Source: Budorcas taxicolor
Taxonomy: Eukaryota; Chordata; Mammalia; Artiodactyla; Bovidae
Reading direction: 5' to 3'
Assembly: GCF_023091745.1 (NCBI RefSeq)
Contig: NC_068910.1
Span: 127,985,170-128,049,169, forward strand
DNA length: 64,000 nucleotides
A model generated the notes under the pieces. It made no database searches and was not told the origin of the DNA. It saw only the letters and a program-made list of their open reading frames with translations. Positions 33,098 through 45,144 of this stretch are shown here, piece after piece. The position numbers and the translations under genes were made by a program. How positions within the stretch are numbered: the first letter of the stretch is position 1; every line of letters starts with the position of its first letter.

Positions 33098-33870
33098 AGA
33101 AACCAGCTCAGTCTGTGCAGGCACAGCCTCAACGGGCATGGCAATGAGAGAAATGCCCTAGTTAACCTGTCCTTTGGTTGAACAATTCTGTCTCCATAAC
33201 TTACACCTCTATCACAATGTTTTTATGGATGTGAATTTAAGGAAAATTATTAACCCATATAATAACCATTACGTTTCAAGGGGCAATTCTTGTCCCAATT
33301 CCTCTAGGAGACCCTACTAACTTCATGATAAAATTACAGAAGGAAAAAAAAATGACAGTGCTATTTATAAAAACACTACAGTAATTTCGCCTCAAAATCC
33401 ACTCACACAGGATGCTCTCTTAGTTTTTTTATAGGATCATCATGGGGAGAGTTTTCAGTCACGCAGCTGTAGGGCAAGTACCTACCCACTCTTAACTAGG
33501 AGGGCATGGACCAAAACACAGAGGTTGCAGCTCTGGTATTAAGTAGTCTTTTTAACTACGATAAGAGTTTTCATCATAAAATGGTATATCTCTGAAGTAC
33601 TTATTTTTATATTAACTGATTTTGTGCTTCTTCTGCTGGGAGCTCTACACTGAAGTGAAGAAACAACTGAAATGCAGAAAGCTCCCCAAAGAAGGAGCAT
33701 CAAATCCTACAATCTGGCAGTAGGCCAGGAGTTAAGACAAGAGATGGCCAAACCTCCAGTGAGAGGTAGTGGACCCTGGACTTGAAAAGCTGACATATCT
33801 AATATCTAGTTTCAAGTTTCCTCTCTCTGTGTTGAACTTTATGTAAGTCTCCTATCTTAGTCAAATTAGT
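33098..33870. other. Unassigned sequence
   Basis: No convincing ORF or repeat. Confidence 0.4.
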
Positions 33871-33871
33871 G

Positions 33872-34066
33872 GTGTGGTTTTTTTTTTTTTTTTTTTTTGG
33901 CTATGCTGGGTCTTAGTTAAAGCATGCAAGATCTTTGATCTGCATTGTAGCCTGAGAATTCTCAGTTGCAGCAATGTGGAATTTAGTTCCCTGACCAGGG
34001 ATCAAACCCTAGTCCCGTGCACTGGGAGCCCAGAAACTTAGCCACTGGACCACAAGGGAAGTCCCC
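33872..34066 (-). mobile_element. CHR-1-type tRNA-derived SINE
   Basis: A T-run (antisense tail) at about 33878-33898 is followed by TTAGTTCCCTGACCAGGGAT and the antisense tRNA-like head ending in ACCACAAGGGAAGTCCCC. Confidence 0.88.
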
Positions 34067-34209
34067 AAGATTAGTATTTTTAATGACAGTTTTTTGCTCG
34101 TGGTTAGGGGTGAGTTATCACCACATGAAGAGGAAGTGATGGGAGGACAATTAGGGACAGGCCAGAGCAGGGGGTAGGTGTGAAGAGAGCACATCCAGGA
34201 TAGCATTTG

Positions 34210-34768
34210 TTCCGAGCTGAATTGTGTCACCTGAAGAGATGTTGAAGTTCTAACCCCCAGTACCTGGATATGTGACCTTGTCTGGAAATAGAGTCTTGCA
34301 GATGATCAAGATAATATCAGAGAACTCGAATGGGCCTCAAAACAATATGACTAGTATCCTTACAAAAAAAGGGAAATTTAGGCAATGAGACATGCATAGA
34401 GGAAAAATACCCTAAGGACACAGAGAGCAGCATCTACAAGCCAAGGGACACCTGGGGCCACCGGAAGCCAGAAGTGTGGCCTGGGACAGAACCTCTGGGG
34501 CCACCGGAAGCCTGAAGTGTGGCCTGGGACAGAACCTCTGGGGCCACCGGAAGCCAGAAGTGTGGCCTGGGACAGAACCTCTGGGGCCACCGGAAGCCAG
34601 AAGTGTGGCCTGGGACAGAACCTCTGTCATAGCTCTCAGAAGGAATCGGCCCAGGAGACACCTTGACTTTGAACTTCTAGCCTCTGGAGCTGTCAGACAA
34701 TAGATTTCTGTTGTTTAAGGCTCCCAGTTTGTGGTACTTAGTTATGGCAGCCCCAGGAAACCAATACA
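34210..34768 (+). mobile_element. MaLR-type (ERVL-MaLR) LTR carrying a minisatellite
   Basis: The left part has CTAACCCCCAGTACCTGGAT and CAATATGACTAGTATCCTTA. The right part has AACTTCTAGCCTCTGGAGCT, TTTCTGTTGTTTAAGGCTCC and TTATGGCAGCCCCAGGAAAC. These phrases are typical of MaLR LTRs. The insertion of a 43-bp tandem array in the middle is not part of the family consensus. Confidence 0.75.
34453..34624. repeat. 43-bp minisatellite, four copies
   Basis: Copies start at 34453, 34496, 34539 and 34582, each beginning TGGGGCCACCGGAAGCC. One base differs in copy 2 (CCTGAAG for CCAGAAG); the others are identical. The unit is GC-rich. As 43 is not a multiple of three, the array reads open in several minus-strand frames with shifted repeated peptides; these are not genes. 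Confidence 0.97.
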
Positions 34769-34984
34769 GCACTCTTATAGCAAACCTCAGAGAGACACTG
34801 AATGGGATCCCAGCAGTCACACAGGAGGGATTCTCAGACTACTGTATTTAAGTTATTAAAAGTAAGCTTGAAAAATGTAGGTACACTCAGAGAGATGAAT
34901 CATTCCATTTGCCTTCAGAATGTAGCACTCCAGCTTTCACAGGAGTTAATTCTGTGACCCAGCTTAAATTAAACTCCTTCATGA

Positions 34985-35197
34985 CATGTAGTAGCTTCCC
35001 AGATAGCACCAACGGTAAAGAATCTGCCTACAATGTGGGAGACCTGGGTTCGATCCCTGGGTCAGGAAGATCTCCTAGAGAAGCACATGGCAATCCACTC
35101 TTGTCTGGAGAATTCCATGGACAAGAGGAGCCTGGTAGGCTATGGCCCATGGGGTTGCAGAGAGTCAGACACAACTGAGCGACCGACACACACACGG
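34985..35197 (+). mobile_element. Bov-tA SINE
   Basis: The tRNA-like head has a perfect B-box GGTTCGATCC near 35048. The BovA part ends in GCGACCGACACACACAC. Confidence 0.92.
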
Positions 35198-36124
35198 TAC
35201 ATAGTACAAGGTAATACAACACAAACGCCTCCTTCTTGGTCAGTTTTACCATCTCCTTAGTTACGAGCAGACCACTGGGACTTAATATTGAATTAATATC
35301 TATCAAGTACACATATTTCAAGGCCTTTCTATATTTAAGAATTTCCAAAACACACAATCCCTCTGATTCCAAAAGTGACCAAAGGTGCCTGCCTTCAGAA
35401 GATCTAGGCCAAGGATAATAACTCCTTAACAATCTTGGAACAGTTCTATTAAGAAAGGGATGAGGTTGTTCAGGGTACTCGGTGGTCTGGAAAGAATCTT
35501 GAGTGTATTTTTCTGAAGCTTGCTTTTTTCACTTGGTAGTATATCACGAACTTTTCTCTGTGTCAATAAATATCCCTCCACAACATGATTTTTAATAGCT
35601 GTGGGGATTGTATCATCAGGAAGTACATTCCATAATTCACTTAACTAATCCTCTATTTCTGAGACAAGTCAATGAAAAATCAAGACAGTGGAGTCCAGAG
35701 ATATGTATGCCCTAAGGACCAGCTCTAAGATCATACGTCTCATATTCTTCTATAAATCTCTATATGGTGCTTTCTCTGTCTAAGAGTGCCTCACAGAATC
35801 TCACTCTCTAGTCTGAAGGCATTGCTAGGCTTTTCTGAAAGAAAACACCTGTCACCAAACTTCTGATTCTATCATACATCTGTTCACTCAAAGAATAAAT
35901 ATTTATGTTATACTTAACTATGTGTTAGGCACTATTCTGATGGCTGATGATAGAGCAATGAACAAGGCAAATATGGTCCCCATGTTCCTGGACTTCAGAA
36001 TCTAAGCAGGGCACAAAATTAACAAGATAAATTCAAACAGCTTCTGTGAGGGAAGGAAGACAGATGCCATGAGGGAGATGATGGGAGCAGGATACTTCAG
36101 ATGGGGACTGAGAAAGCAGCATAC
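35198..36124. other. Unassigned sequence with an old L1-like piece
   Basis: About 35500-35690 resembles an antisense old L1 3' region. About 35890-36100 may be an ancient LINE remnant. No gene is recognised. Confidence 0.4.
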
Positions 36125-36310
36125 AAACTGAGACCTGGAAATGGAAAAGGTGACTGTATAACATAGGGAACCACATTCATTACCTGTAATAACCTATAAT
36201 GGAAAAGAATCTGAAAAATAATACATATACAGGTATAACTGAATTACTTTGCTGTCTACCTGAAATTAATAAAATACAGTAAATCAACTCTACTTCAATT
36301 TTAAAAAACA
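36125..36310 (+). mobile_element. Artiodactyl L1 3' end, diverged
   Basis: AACCTATAATGGAAAAGAAT, ACTTTGCTGTCTACCTGAAA and AAATCAACTCTACTTCAATT are typical of an artiodactyl L1 3' end with an A-rich tail. Confidence 0.7.
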
Positions 36311-36879
36311 AAGGAAAAGAACTATCCCTGTCAAGAGGCAGGGAAAAGGACCTCACACAGAGGAAAGAGCTACAGTAAACACATGATATGGGGAAAAGTG
36401 TAAGTTCAAGAAATAAAAATTGGCCACAGTGGCTAGATAAAGTGAAACAGCAGGTGATACAGAGAAGAGTTCAAGAGGTAGGTGAGTGCTGGGTCTAGGA
36501 GATACTCATGAGACATGGCAAGGTGGAAGGCCTTCACTCTTTACTCTGACCTCAGTGAGCTGATAGCTTGCAAGGTCTTAATTCAGGGAGTATTCTACGC
36601 CAGTTCTGTTTTAGGAAGAACCCCCTGGCTATGGTTGAAAGCATAGATCATAAACAAAAAGGCATGAGAGGAAGTATAAACAGACTGAGAGAGTTGTTGG
36701 CTCATTAACACTGAGTTGATGGCTATGGAAACAGAAAATGTGAATGGGTTAAAGATGTTTTGATAATGCAATAGGCAAAGCATATTGATAGAATTGATAT
36801 GAATGGTGAGTTTCAGAAAGGAACCAAAGATGACAAATTTTTAATGAAAATTTCCAGACTTAGAAATGGATTGAATAAT
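36311..36879. other. Unassigned sequence
   Basis: No gene or repeat is recognised. Confidence 0.4.
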
Positions 36880-37662
36880 GATCACCCATGTACTCACCAT
36901 GAGGATTGTACAGCTAATATTTTACTATATACAATTTATCAAATAACAGTCCATCTATCCATCCCACTATCCACGCATCAATCCATGTTTTTTGATGGTC
37001 TTAGGGTAAAAGGAAATTTGAGAACATCAGGACATCTCACCCCCACATCCTGCTACAGTATGCATGTTATTGACTAGAATCAACAAGTTGTTTTTGTTCT
37101 TTTATTATAGGAAAAATCTGCATAGAATGAATGAAATGCAAATATCTTAAGTATACCATTTAATGAATTTAAGAAATGCATACGCTTATGTAATTCTAAC
37201 TCAGGGTTTTTAAACCTTGACACTGTTCTCAACCTTAGATAATTCTTTGTTGCGGAGGCTGTCCTTGCATTGTTGGATGTTCAGCAGCACCCTTGTTCTA
37301 AATACCCTGGGTGTCGGTAGCTCCACACACCTTCTTCTCCAGTTGTGACAACCAAAAATATCCCCAGACTCTGCCAAAAATAACCTGGGAGCAAAAATTC
37401 TCCCGTTGTTAACCACTTCCCTTATTCCCAACATAATATAGACTATTACCATCACCCAGAAAGTTTCCCCATGTACATTCCTTCTCAGCAAATCCTCACA
37501 CTTCTCTTGAAGGTAACTACTCTAATTTGTTGCATAAATTAGTTTTTCCTGTTCTAGAACTTCATATAAATGATATCATACTGTATGTACTCTTTCTGGA
37601 AATCTTTATTCAATAAGCATAGTGTTTTTGAGATTCATCAATGCTGCTGTGTATATCAGTAC
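36880..37662 (-). mobile_element. Old L1 3' UTR region, antisense, holding a MER20
   Basis: The right part (37416-37662) matches antisense old L1 3' UTR (TTCATATAAATGATATCATA, GAGATTCATCAATGCTGCTG). The left part is more diverged. Confidence 0.55.
37203..37415 (-). mobile_element. MER20 hAT DNA transposon
   Basis: CAGTTGTGACAACCAAAAAT and the GTTGTTAACCACTT end are MER20-like. It spans most of the usual length and interrupts the L1. Confidence 0.75.
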
Positions 37663-37664
37663 TC

Positions 37665-37703
37665 TCCTCCAGGTGGCGGTAGCGGTTAAGAACCCACCAG
37701 CCA
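37665..37703 (+). mobile_element. Fragment of a Bov-tA tRNA-like head
   Basis: CAGGTGGCGGTAGCGGTTAA followed by GAACCCACCAGCCAA matches the first 40 or so bases of Bov-tA. It abuts the 5' end of the BovB below. Confidence 0.6.
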
Positions 37704-38810
37704 AGCTAGAGATTTCCAGAAAATCATCTGCTTCACTGACTATGACAAAGCCTTTGACTGTGTAGATCACAAAAAACTGTGGAAATTTCTTAAAGAGATG
37801 AGAATACCAGAGCACCTTACCTGCCTCCTGAGAAACCTGTATGCAGGTCAAGAAGCAACAGTTAGAACCGGACATGGAACAATGGACTGGTTCCAAATTG
37901 GCAAAGGAGTACATCAAGGCTGTATACTGTCAAACTGCTTATTTAATTACTATGCAAAGTACATCATGCGAAATGCTGGCTGAATGAAGCACAAGCTAGA
38001 ATCAAGATTGCTGGGGGAAATATCAATAACCTCTGATATGCAGGTGACACCACCCTTATGACAGAAAGCGAAGAGGAACTGAAGACCCTCTTGATGAAGG
38101 TGAAAAAGGAGGGTGATAAAGCTGGCTTAAAATTCAACATTCAGAAAACTAAGGTCATGGCATCCGGTCCCATCACTTCGTGGCAAACAGATGGGAAAAC
38201 AATGGAAACAGTGATAAAATTTATTTTCTTGGGCTCCAAAATCACTGTGGACGGTGACTGCAGGCATGAAATTAAAAGATACTTGCTTCTTGGAAGAAAA
38301 GCTATGACAAACCTAGACAGAGTATTAAAAAGCAGAGACAGTATTTTGCCTACAAAGGTCCCTATAGTCAAAGCTATGATTTTCCAGTAATCATGTATGA
38401 ATGTAAGAACTGGACAATAAAAATGACTGAACGCCAAAGAACTGATGCCTTCAAACTATGGTGCTGGAGAAGACTCTTGAGAGTCCCTTGGGCTGCAGGA
38501 GATCAAATCAGCCAATTCTAAAGGAAATCAACCCTGAATATTCATTGTAAGGACTGATGCTGAACTAAAGCTCCAATACTTTGGCCACTTGATGCAAAGA
38601 GCTGACCTATTCAGAAAGACCCTGATGCTGGGAAAGTTTGAAGGCAGGAGGAGAAGGGGATGACTAAGGATGAGATGGTTGGATGGCATCATCGACTCAA
38701 TGGATATGAGTCTGAGCAAACTCTGGGAGATGGTAAAGGACAGGGAAGCCTGGCGTGCTGCATTCCATGGGGTCACAAAGAGTCAGACGCAAGTGAGCAA
38801 CTGAACAACG
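37704..38810 (+). mobile_element. BovB LINE, 5'-truncated
   Basis: It begins within the RT (GAGATTTCCAGAAAATCATC) and runs to the 3' end near 38810. ORF pieces remain at 37798-37983 and 38058-38390, separated by a frameshift at about 37980. The RT box reads YAGD (GGT for GAT) near 38043, as in the copy at 30857-32245. Confidence 0.92.
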
Positions 38811-40437
38811 ACAAAGAGAAAATTAAAAATTGAGAAAGAACAGTCCGTATGGAAGGAGGAAAAGAGAGAGCCTGTGGTTCACAGAACTCAAAAAAGGAAA
38901 GTGCTTCATGTTGACTGCTGCTGAGAGTTCAATAAGATGAGGACAGAGAACTGCCCACAGATTTGGTAACATGGAGTCACTGGAGACATTGACACTAATC
39001 TTTCTGGGATTGGATTTGGGGTGGAACAAAGGTAGATTGGAGTGCACTAAAGAGAGAATGGGAAGTGAGGGAAAGATGACCATAGGTATCATCAACTTGT
39101 TACAGAATTTTTCCTGTGAACAGTGGCAGAGAAATAGGGCTTCAGAGATGAGGAGTCAAGAAACAATAAGGAAAGTGCGTTTCAACCTTTGAGATAAGGA
39201 AGACAAAATAGAAGAGAGGATAATTTCATTTAAAATATTTGTGATGGTGGCGAGAGCTGAGCTGTAGATTAAAGATCAGACTGAGGTTGTTTCCAGTCTT
39301 AATCAACTACATGACCAAGGGTAGATCATTTCCCTTTCTCTGAGATTCGGTTTTCTCATTGATAAACTGATGTCTTCTGGATTATGTATAAAACAAGACA
39401 GTTTAAATATTCCTCAACTCCTGTGACTTCTCTGACAAGCCTCAAAATGGAACTGGTCTCTAATCTGTCGTGCTTACATCTCAAAATTTATGGCAATTTT
39501 GTTTTATCTATGGTGTCTCTTAATTGTTTATTTGTATTTTGTTAGGAGTATTGCAATCGGAGGTCAAGTCTAATTACCCTACAAAAGAAGAAGATATACA
39601 GACAGTGAAATTTCTATTTATGTGAAAATAAGCTGTAAAGAGAAGAAAGTTCCAAGGGAAACAAGTGGATACAGAGCCAGAAGAATTTCCTAAACAGAGG
39701 AAACTCAGCCACACATGCTTTATTAGATCCCTTACAGCCTTTACAGCAAGTGGGAAGAGAGATGATAAGGGTACTTGAAGGTTAATCATAATCAGCCAAT
39801 CACATCATGGAAGATGAAACACATTTGATAAACTATAATAACTAGTCACTAAAATAACTAGGCCACATCAAATTATCTTGTTTGTTAAGATAAATGTACT
39901 AGATTAGCCATTTTACTAAATCCATGGACGAAATGTTTAACTAATTAAACTCATTTCTTCTAAAAGAAGTGATTAATTGTGTTGATGATGTAGTGTCAAG
40001 TAAACAGGACAAGTGGATTTGGAGCGGAACAAAAATTAAATAGATTTTTCTACAAAGAATATGTATATTTAAATAGACTCAAAAGTCAAGACATCACTAT
40101 GTATCTGTTGAGCTTTACAATTCAGTGTTTTCTTTCCACAATTATTAGACATCAGGTGGGAAACAAAGAAACTTAGAGAAAATGATTGCTGCTTTTAAGT
40201 AGCTTCTAATTGAATTGAGGATATAGAACACAATAGTGAATAAACTGAATAGTATTGCTTCATGCCTAACTAGGGGAAAGACTAGAAAATTAGCAGTTGT
40301 GCAAAAGAAATGGGATATTATAGGGCAAAGGTAATCAGGGAAGGGTCATGGAGAATGTATATTTAAGTACATTAAAGGTAGAATTGAGAATCAGAATATT
40401 TGCTTCAAGTGACAAATATATACAAGTAAACTAAATA
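38811..40437. other. Unassigned sequence with a MIR
   Basis: About 39270-39400 is MIR-like (plus strand). About 40150-40380 may be an ancient LINE remnant. No gene is recognised. Confidence 0.4.
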
Positions 40438-40578
40438 CTAGGCATAAACTGGACTACAAGAAGACACAAGTAATCAAGAGGATCAGCAACTATAGTGGCA
40501 GGCATATACCCTAGGCATAAACTGGAACCAGTAGAAGACAAACGGAATCAAGAGGATCAGCAACTATAGTGGCAGGCA
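40438..40578. repeat. Tandem duplication of about 68 bp
   Basis: Copies at 40438-40505 and 40511-40578 both start CTAGGCATAAACTGGA and end with CAACTATAGTGGCAGGCA. They differ mainly by small changes in the middle. Confidence 0.9.
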
Positions 40579-40930
40579 CACAAGTACCTCCAGGACCTCT
40601 TTCCTCCTTTTTCTCATCTCTCCTTCTGTTAGTTTCTCAGCTTTAAGTCTCAGTTCATATCCAGTGGAGAATCAAATAATTTTTTTTTTTTAAGTCACAA
40701 AAGTGTGTACCAAACCAGGTAAAGTAGAAATACAGGCAGGAAAGGGCAAGCTTACTATTTTTCTATATATTTAATAAAGTGAAATTCATTAAGTGGCAGG
40801 ACCTCCTTCTTTCACCATTCAGCTATCTGGAGAAACTGAATGACAGGGAGAGACTACAGTTAAGAAGCAGAAATAAGAAATCAGTAAACATAACACAGAA
40901 GGAGCAAAGAAGAAATCTTTTTTAAAATGC
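40579..40930. other. Unassigned sequence with a T-run
   Basis: A T-run lies at about 40681-40691. Nothing else is recognised. Confidence 0.4.
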
Positions 40931-41128
40931 CAATTTGGCTCAGAGGTTAAAGCATCTGCCTCCAGTGCGGGAGACCAGGGTTCAATCCCTGGGTCAGGAA
41001 GATCCCTTGGAGAAGGAAATGGCAATCCACTCCAGTATTCTTGCCTGGAGAATCCCATGGATGGAGAAGCCTAGTAGGTTACAGTCCATGGGGTCGCAAA
41101 GAGTCGGACACGACTGAGCGATTTCACC
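40931..41128 (+). mobile_element. Bov-tA SINE
   Basis: The tRNA-like head (TTGGCTCAGAGG; B-box GGTTCAATCC near 40980) and the BovA part are both present. Confidence 0.92.
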
Positions 41129-41639
41129 TTAATGTCATCAAATTATTAGAGGCATCAAAAAGAAAAAGAATACAGGAAAGTTCAGGGATAAAATAGTCCT
41201 TTAAAGTAGATTGGAGGCAATTGAAATCAAATTTAAAAAGGATTAAGAAATAAGTGAATTATAAGAAAATGAAACTTCATCGTCTAACCATGATGGAGCA
41301 ACTAGGACCCGACCAGTCTCCCACCGTAAAGAGCAGTGTGCTGGTAAATACTGAAAAGCCAATTTTAAATTAGGTAATCTAAATTTTAAAAAAAATCCTT
41401 GGTTTATAACATTTGCCAGTTTCCATTATATACCTACTCCCCCTGGGGCTGATTTCAAGCTACCAACAGTCTGACAACTGATGGGCAAAATTCCTAAATT
41501 TTCAAATTTGCCTTTCACACTGGCATGAGCTGATTCCATCACCCCTTAAATTGCTATAATATTGGCTAAAATATTAAGGAAACTTATTTTCAGGCATTGG
41601 AAAACAGGGACACTTACAGAGTAAGCTACCATCCTACTG
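41129..41639. other. Unassigned AT-rich sequence
   Basis: It may be part of the L1 that follows, but it is too diverged to say. Confidence 0.35.
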
Positions 41640-42486
41640 CTTTCTGCCTGGAGAAGAATTTCCCAAGTCAGGTGAAGATCGACCTGGAGCATATATAGAA
41701 TACAGCATTTCACCTGAGCTAAAGCGTCTCACATCTTTTTGGAGATAGAGACGGGGACTACAATTTGAGCAGCCTTCTAACAAATGGAAGGGATCTGTGC
41801 AGAAGAGAGCCCCAGAAATCTATGTGGGGTACCCCAGTGAGTCCTTGACTGAGGGCTGGGACTGTACATGGGCAAGAAGAGACTACACAAGGCTTCCCAG
41901 AAAGTTCACTGTTATGGGACTGACAGTAGAAAAAAAATGCTAGAAGTCAAACAGAGATGAATTATATAAGAGTTTGAACTAGCCAGGGTGGAGACATCTC
42001 CTTAAAATATTGTTAATATCCTATTAGCACTCAGCATCTAGCTGAGATTTCAGCAAGGCCATAAATTAGCAAGAAGAAATGACATCTTTAAAGTGCTGAA
42101 GGAAAAAATAAAAACAACAGTCAGCCCAGAATTCTATAGCCAGCCATCAAATATTTCTCTACAAAATGAGGATGAAATGAAGACATGTTCCCTTAAAAAA
42201 AAAAAAAAAAACCTGAAAATCTGTTGTTTACAGACCAGCACTTCAAGAAATGTTAGAGCATCTTCGAAGTTGAAGGGAAGTGATAATAAAGATGTGTGAG
42301 ACTATAAAATACTTCTCAAAAAATTAAAGAAAATTTAAATAAAAATAGATACACTACATTCATGGGTTGAAGGAGTCAATATTAAGATGTCCACTTTTCT
42401 CAAATTGATCTACAGATTCAATTCCAATCAAAATCCTATTCAGCACTTTTGTAGAAGCTGGCAAGCTTATTTGAAAATTTATATGA

Positions 42487-42593
42487 GTTGAGTAAGCTCC
42501 AGGAGTTGATGATAGACAGGGAAGCCTGGCATGCTGCAGTTCATGGAGTCACGGAGTCAGACACAACTGAGCAACTGAACTGAACTGATGAAA
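42487..42593 (+). mobile_element. BovB 3' end fragment (about 107 bp)
   Basis: GAGTTGATGATAGACAGGGA to the CTGAACTGAACTGATG tail is present. It is severely 5'-truncated and inserted in L1 ORF2. Confidence 0.9.
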
Positions 42594-42663
42594 ACTTAAA
42601 GGACTTAGAATTGCCTAAACAATCTTGTAAAAGAACAAAACTAGAGGACAGAGACTATATATA

Positions 42664-43940
42664 TTAGCTTATTGCAAAAGCAATTGCAGTTATGCAGTGC
42701 TGAAATTTGCTATTTGATAATGGAATACATTCTTAAATAAATGTAGTTGTGTTATACATCACTTTAATGCAGACTTCTTGTTTTATTTCTTTTACTAATG
42801 ACTTATTAATTGCTGTTTATTTTATATTTATTTTAGACTACAGAAATGATATTACAGAAAAAGCAAATTTGAGCAATTTTTTTAGAGTTCAAAATGGATC
42901 GTAAAGCAGCAAAGACAACTTGGAACATCCACAACGCATTTGGCTGAGGAACTGCTAACGAATGTACAATGCAGTGATGGTTCAAGAAGTTCTGCAAAGG
43001 AGATGCAAGCCTTAAAGATGAGAGGCACAGTGGTTTGGTCATCAGACTTTGACAATGAGCAACTGAGAGTGATCATTGAAGCTGATCTTCTTACAATTAC
43101 ATGAGAAGTTGTTGAAAAACTCAACATTTACCACCATTCTATCATTTGGCATTTGAAGCAAACTGAAAAGGTGAAAAAGTTCAACAAGTGGGTGCCTCGT
43201 GAACTGACCACAAATCAAAAAAAAAAAAAAAAAGTCATTTTGAAGTGTCTTCTCTTATTCTACACGACAACTTCGAATCATTTCTCGATCAGATTGTGAT
43301 GTGTGACAAAAAGTGGATTTTATATGACAACTGGCAATGACCAGCTTAATGGTTTGACCGAGAAGAAACTCGAAAGTACTTCCCAAAGCCAAACTTGCAC
43401 CAAGAAAAAAGCTCATGGTCACTGTTTGGTAGTCTGCTGTCTGATCCACCACAGCTTTCTGAATCCCAGTGAAACCAATACTCTGAGAAGTATGCTCAGT
43501 GAATCAAAGAGGTGTACCGAAAACCACAACACCCGCAGCCAGTATTGGTCAACAGAATGGCTCCAATTCTTCACAACAATGCCCAAATGCTTATCACACA
43601 AGCAACACTTCAAAAGTTGAACAAACTAGGGCTATGAAGTTTTGCCTCATCTGCCATATCCACCTGACCCCTCACCAATCGACTACTTCTTCAAGCATCT
43701 CAACAACTTTTTGCAGGAAAACTTCCACAACCAGCAGGATGCAGGAAATGCTTTCCAAGAGCTTGTTGAGTTCTGAAGCATGGATTTCTAGGGTATAGGA
43801 ATAGCCAAACTTACTTCTCATTAGCAAAAATGTGTTGATTGTAATGGTTCCTATTTTGATTAATAAAGATGTGTTTAAGCCTAGTTATAATGATTTAAAA
43901 TTCATGGTCCAGAACTACAATTACTTTTGTACCAACCTAA
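42664..43940 (+). mobile_element. Complete mariner (Tc1/mariner) DNA transposon, inactive
   Basis: The 28-bp terminal inverted repeats (TTAGCTTATTGCAAAAGCAA on the left; AATTACTTTTGTACCAACCT near the right end) match at 22 of 28 positions. TA flanks both ends, as expected for mariner insertion. The length of 1277 bp is that of a full-length mariner related to Hsmar1. It sits inside the L1. Confidence 0.93.
42846..43863 (+). pseudogene. Mariner transposase pseudogene
   Basis: The frame starts at ATG 42846 and ends at TAA 43861-43863, which overlaps an AATAAA. The N-terminal DNA-binding half and the catalytic half can be followed with frame changes and early stops (for example TGA in the first 30 codons). 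An A-run near 43219-43235 adds further damage. Of the D,D34D catalytic triad, the first Asp (43305-43307) and third Asp (43681-43683) remain; the second is Asn (AAC at 43575-43577). The spacing between the second and third is off by one base. A working enzyme would cut and paste the element through its terminal repeats; this one cannot. Confidence 0.92.
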
Positions 43941-44649
43941 TAATTCTAAGACTTACTAAAAAGTCACATTAATCAAAATATTATAGTATGTAATATTAAC
44001 TTGAAATAGATCATAGACATAAGTATAAAAAACTATAAAGTTTCTAGAAGAAAATGTATGAGTAAATCTTCATGCTTTAGAGCGAGCAAAGATTTCTTAG
44101 ACTAAAATTACTAACCAAAAATGAAAAAAAAAGATAAACTTCATCAAAATTAAAATTCTAGTTTTGCAAAAGATACCATTAAGATGAGGAAAGGTAAGCC
44201 AAAGATGTGGAGAAATTAATTGCAATGCATATATCTAACAAACGATTTGTATCACAAATCATTAAGGAAACTCTTCTAACTCAATAAGAGGAAGAAGACA
44301 AGCAACCCAATTTACCAAAATGTAGGAATTTTGTACAAGACACTTCATAAGAGGATATATACAATGGCCAGCCAGTAAGTACAAAAAGAGAAGCTGAACA
44401 TCATTAGTCACTAGGGAAACACATATTAAGACCACAATGAGTTACCCTGTCATTGGAATGACAAAAATTAAAATGGATAATACCAAATGTAACATGATTG
44501 TGGAATAACTGGAACTTCCATACACTGCTGTTTTGCTAAAATGACATAGCCACTTTAGCAAACAGTTTAGCAGTTTCTTAAAGAGTTAAACAGACACTAA
44601 CCATATGACCCAATAATTCTGTCCTCAGGTATTTCTTCAAAAGAAATAT

Positions 44650-44693
44650 ATAGATGGATAGATAGAAAGAAAGAAAGATAGATAGATAGATAC
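44650..44693. repeat. (GATA)n / (GAAA)n microsatellite
   Basis: GATGGATAGATAGAAAGAAA passes into GATAGATAGATAGATA within the old L1. Confidence 0.9.
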
Positions 44694-45144
44694 CATATAC
44701 ACATATATTTCATACAATGAAATACTACTCTGCAATATAAAGAATGTTCATTCAACAAATGTTACATTCAGTAACATGGAAGAAAAATGTTTTTTTCAAT
44801 TATGCTGAGCAAAAGAAATCACCACACAAAAAATATACACTGTACATAAAAAATACAATAACTCCAGTTGAATAAAGTCTACAGCATGTAAAACAGATCT
44901 AAAAGGACCGAGATCAGATCTGTGCTTGCAGTAAGAGATAGAGGAAACGGCCTGTATATGAGTATAAAAGACTCTGGAATAATGAGGATGGTCTGTGTTT
45001 TGACTGGAGTGCTGGATACATGATACATATACATACAAAAACCTCATCAAACTTCAAATTTGTCATTTTAAGTAAATTATGACCCAATAAAGTTGATTTT
45101 TTAAAAAAATGAAAATAGTACTAGCAAGCATAAGAATAGGTACG

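Larger units (their letters stand above)
41640..45115 (+). mobile_element. Old L1 composite, sense, holding a BovB end and a mariner
   Basis: The left part (about 41640-42300) resembles the 5' region of old L1s (GGGTACCCCAGTGAGTCCT, CAGAATTCTATAGCCAGCCA). ORF2 fragments follow at about 42390-42486, 42594-42663 and 43943-44960, and a 3' UTR ends with an A-run near 45110. Much of ORF2 is missing, so at least one large deletion occurred, or two L1s are joined. Confidence 0.65.

Noticed and set aside
34453..34624. Possible CRISPR-like array
   Set aside because: The units are contiguous with no spacers and the DNA is mammalian; it is a minisatellite.
34378..34703. Several ORFs with repeated peptides
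   Set aside because: They come from the 43-bp tandem array in an LTR read in shifted frames.
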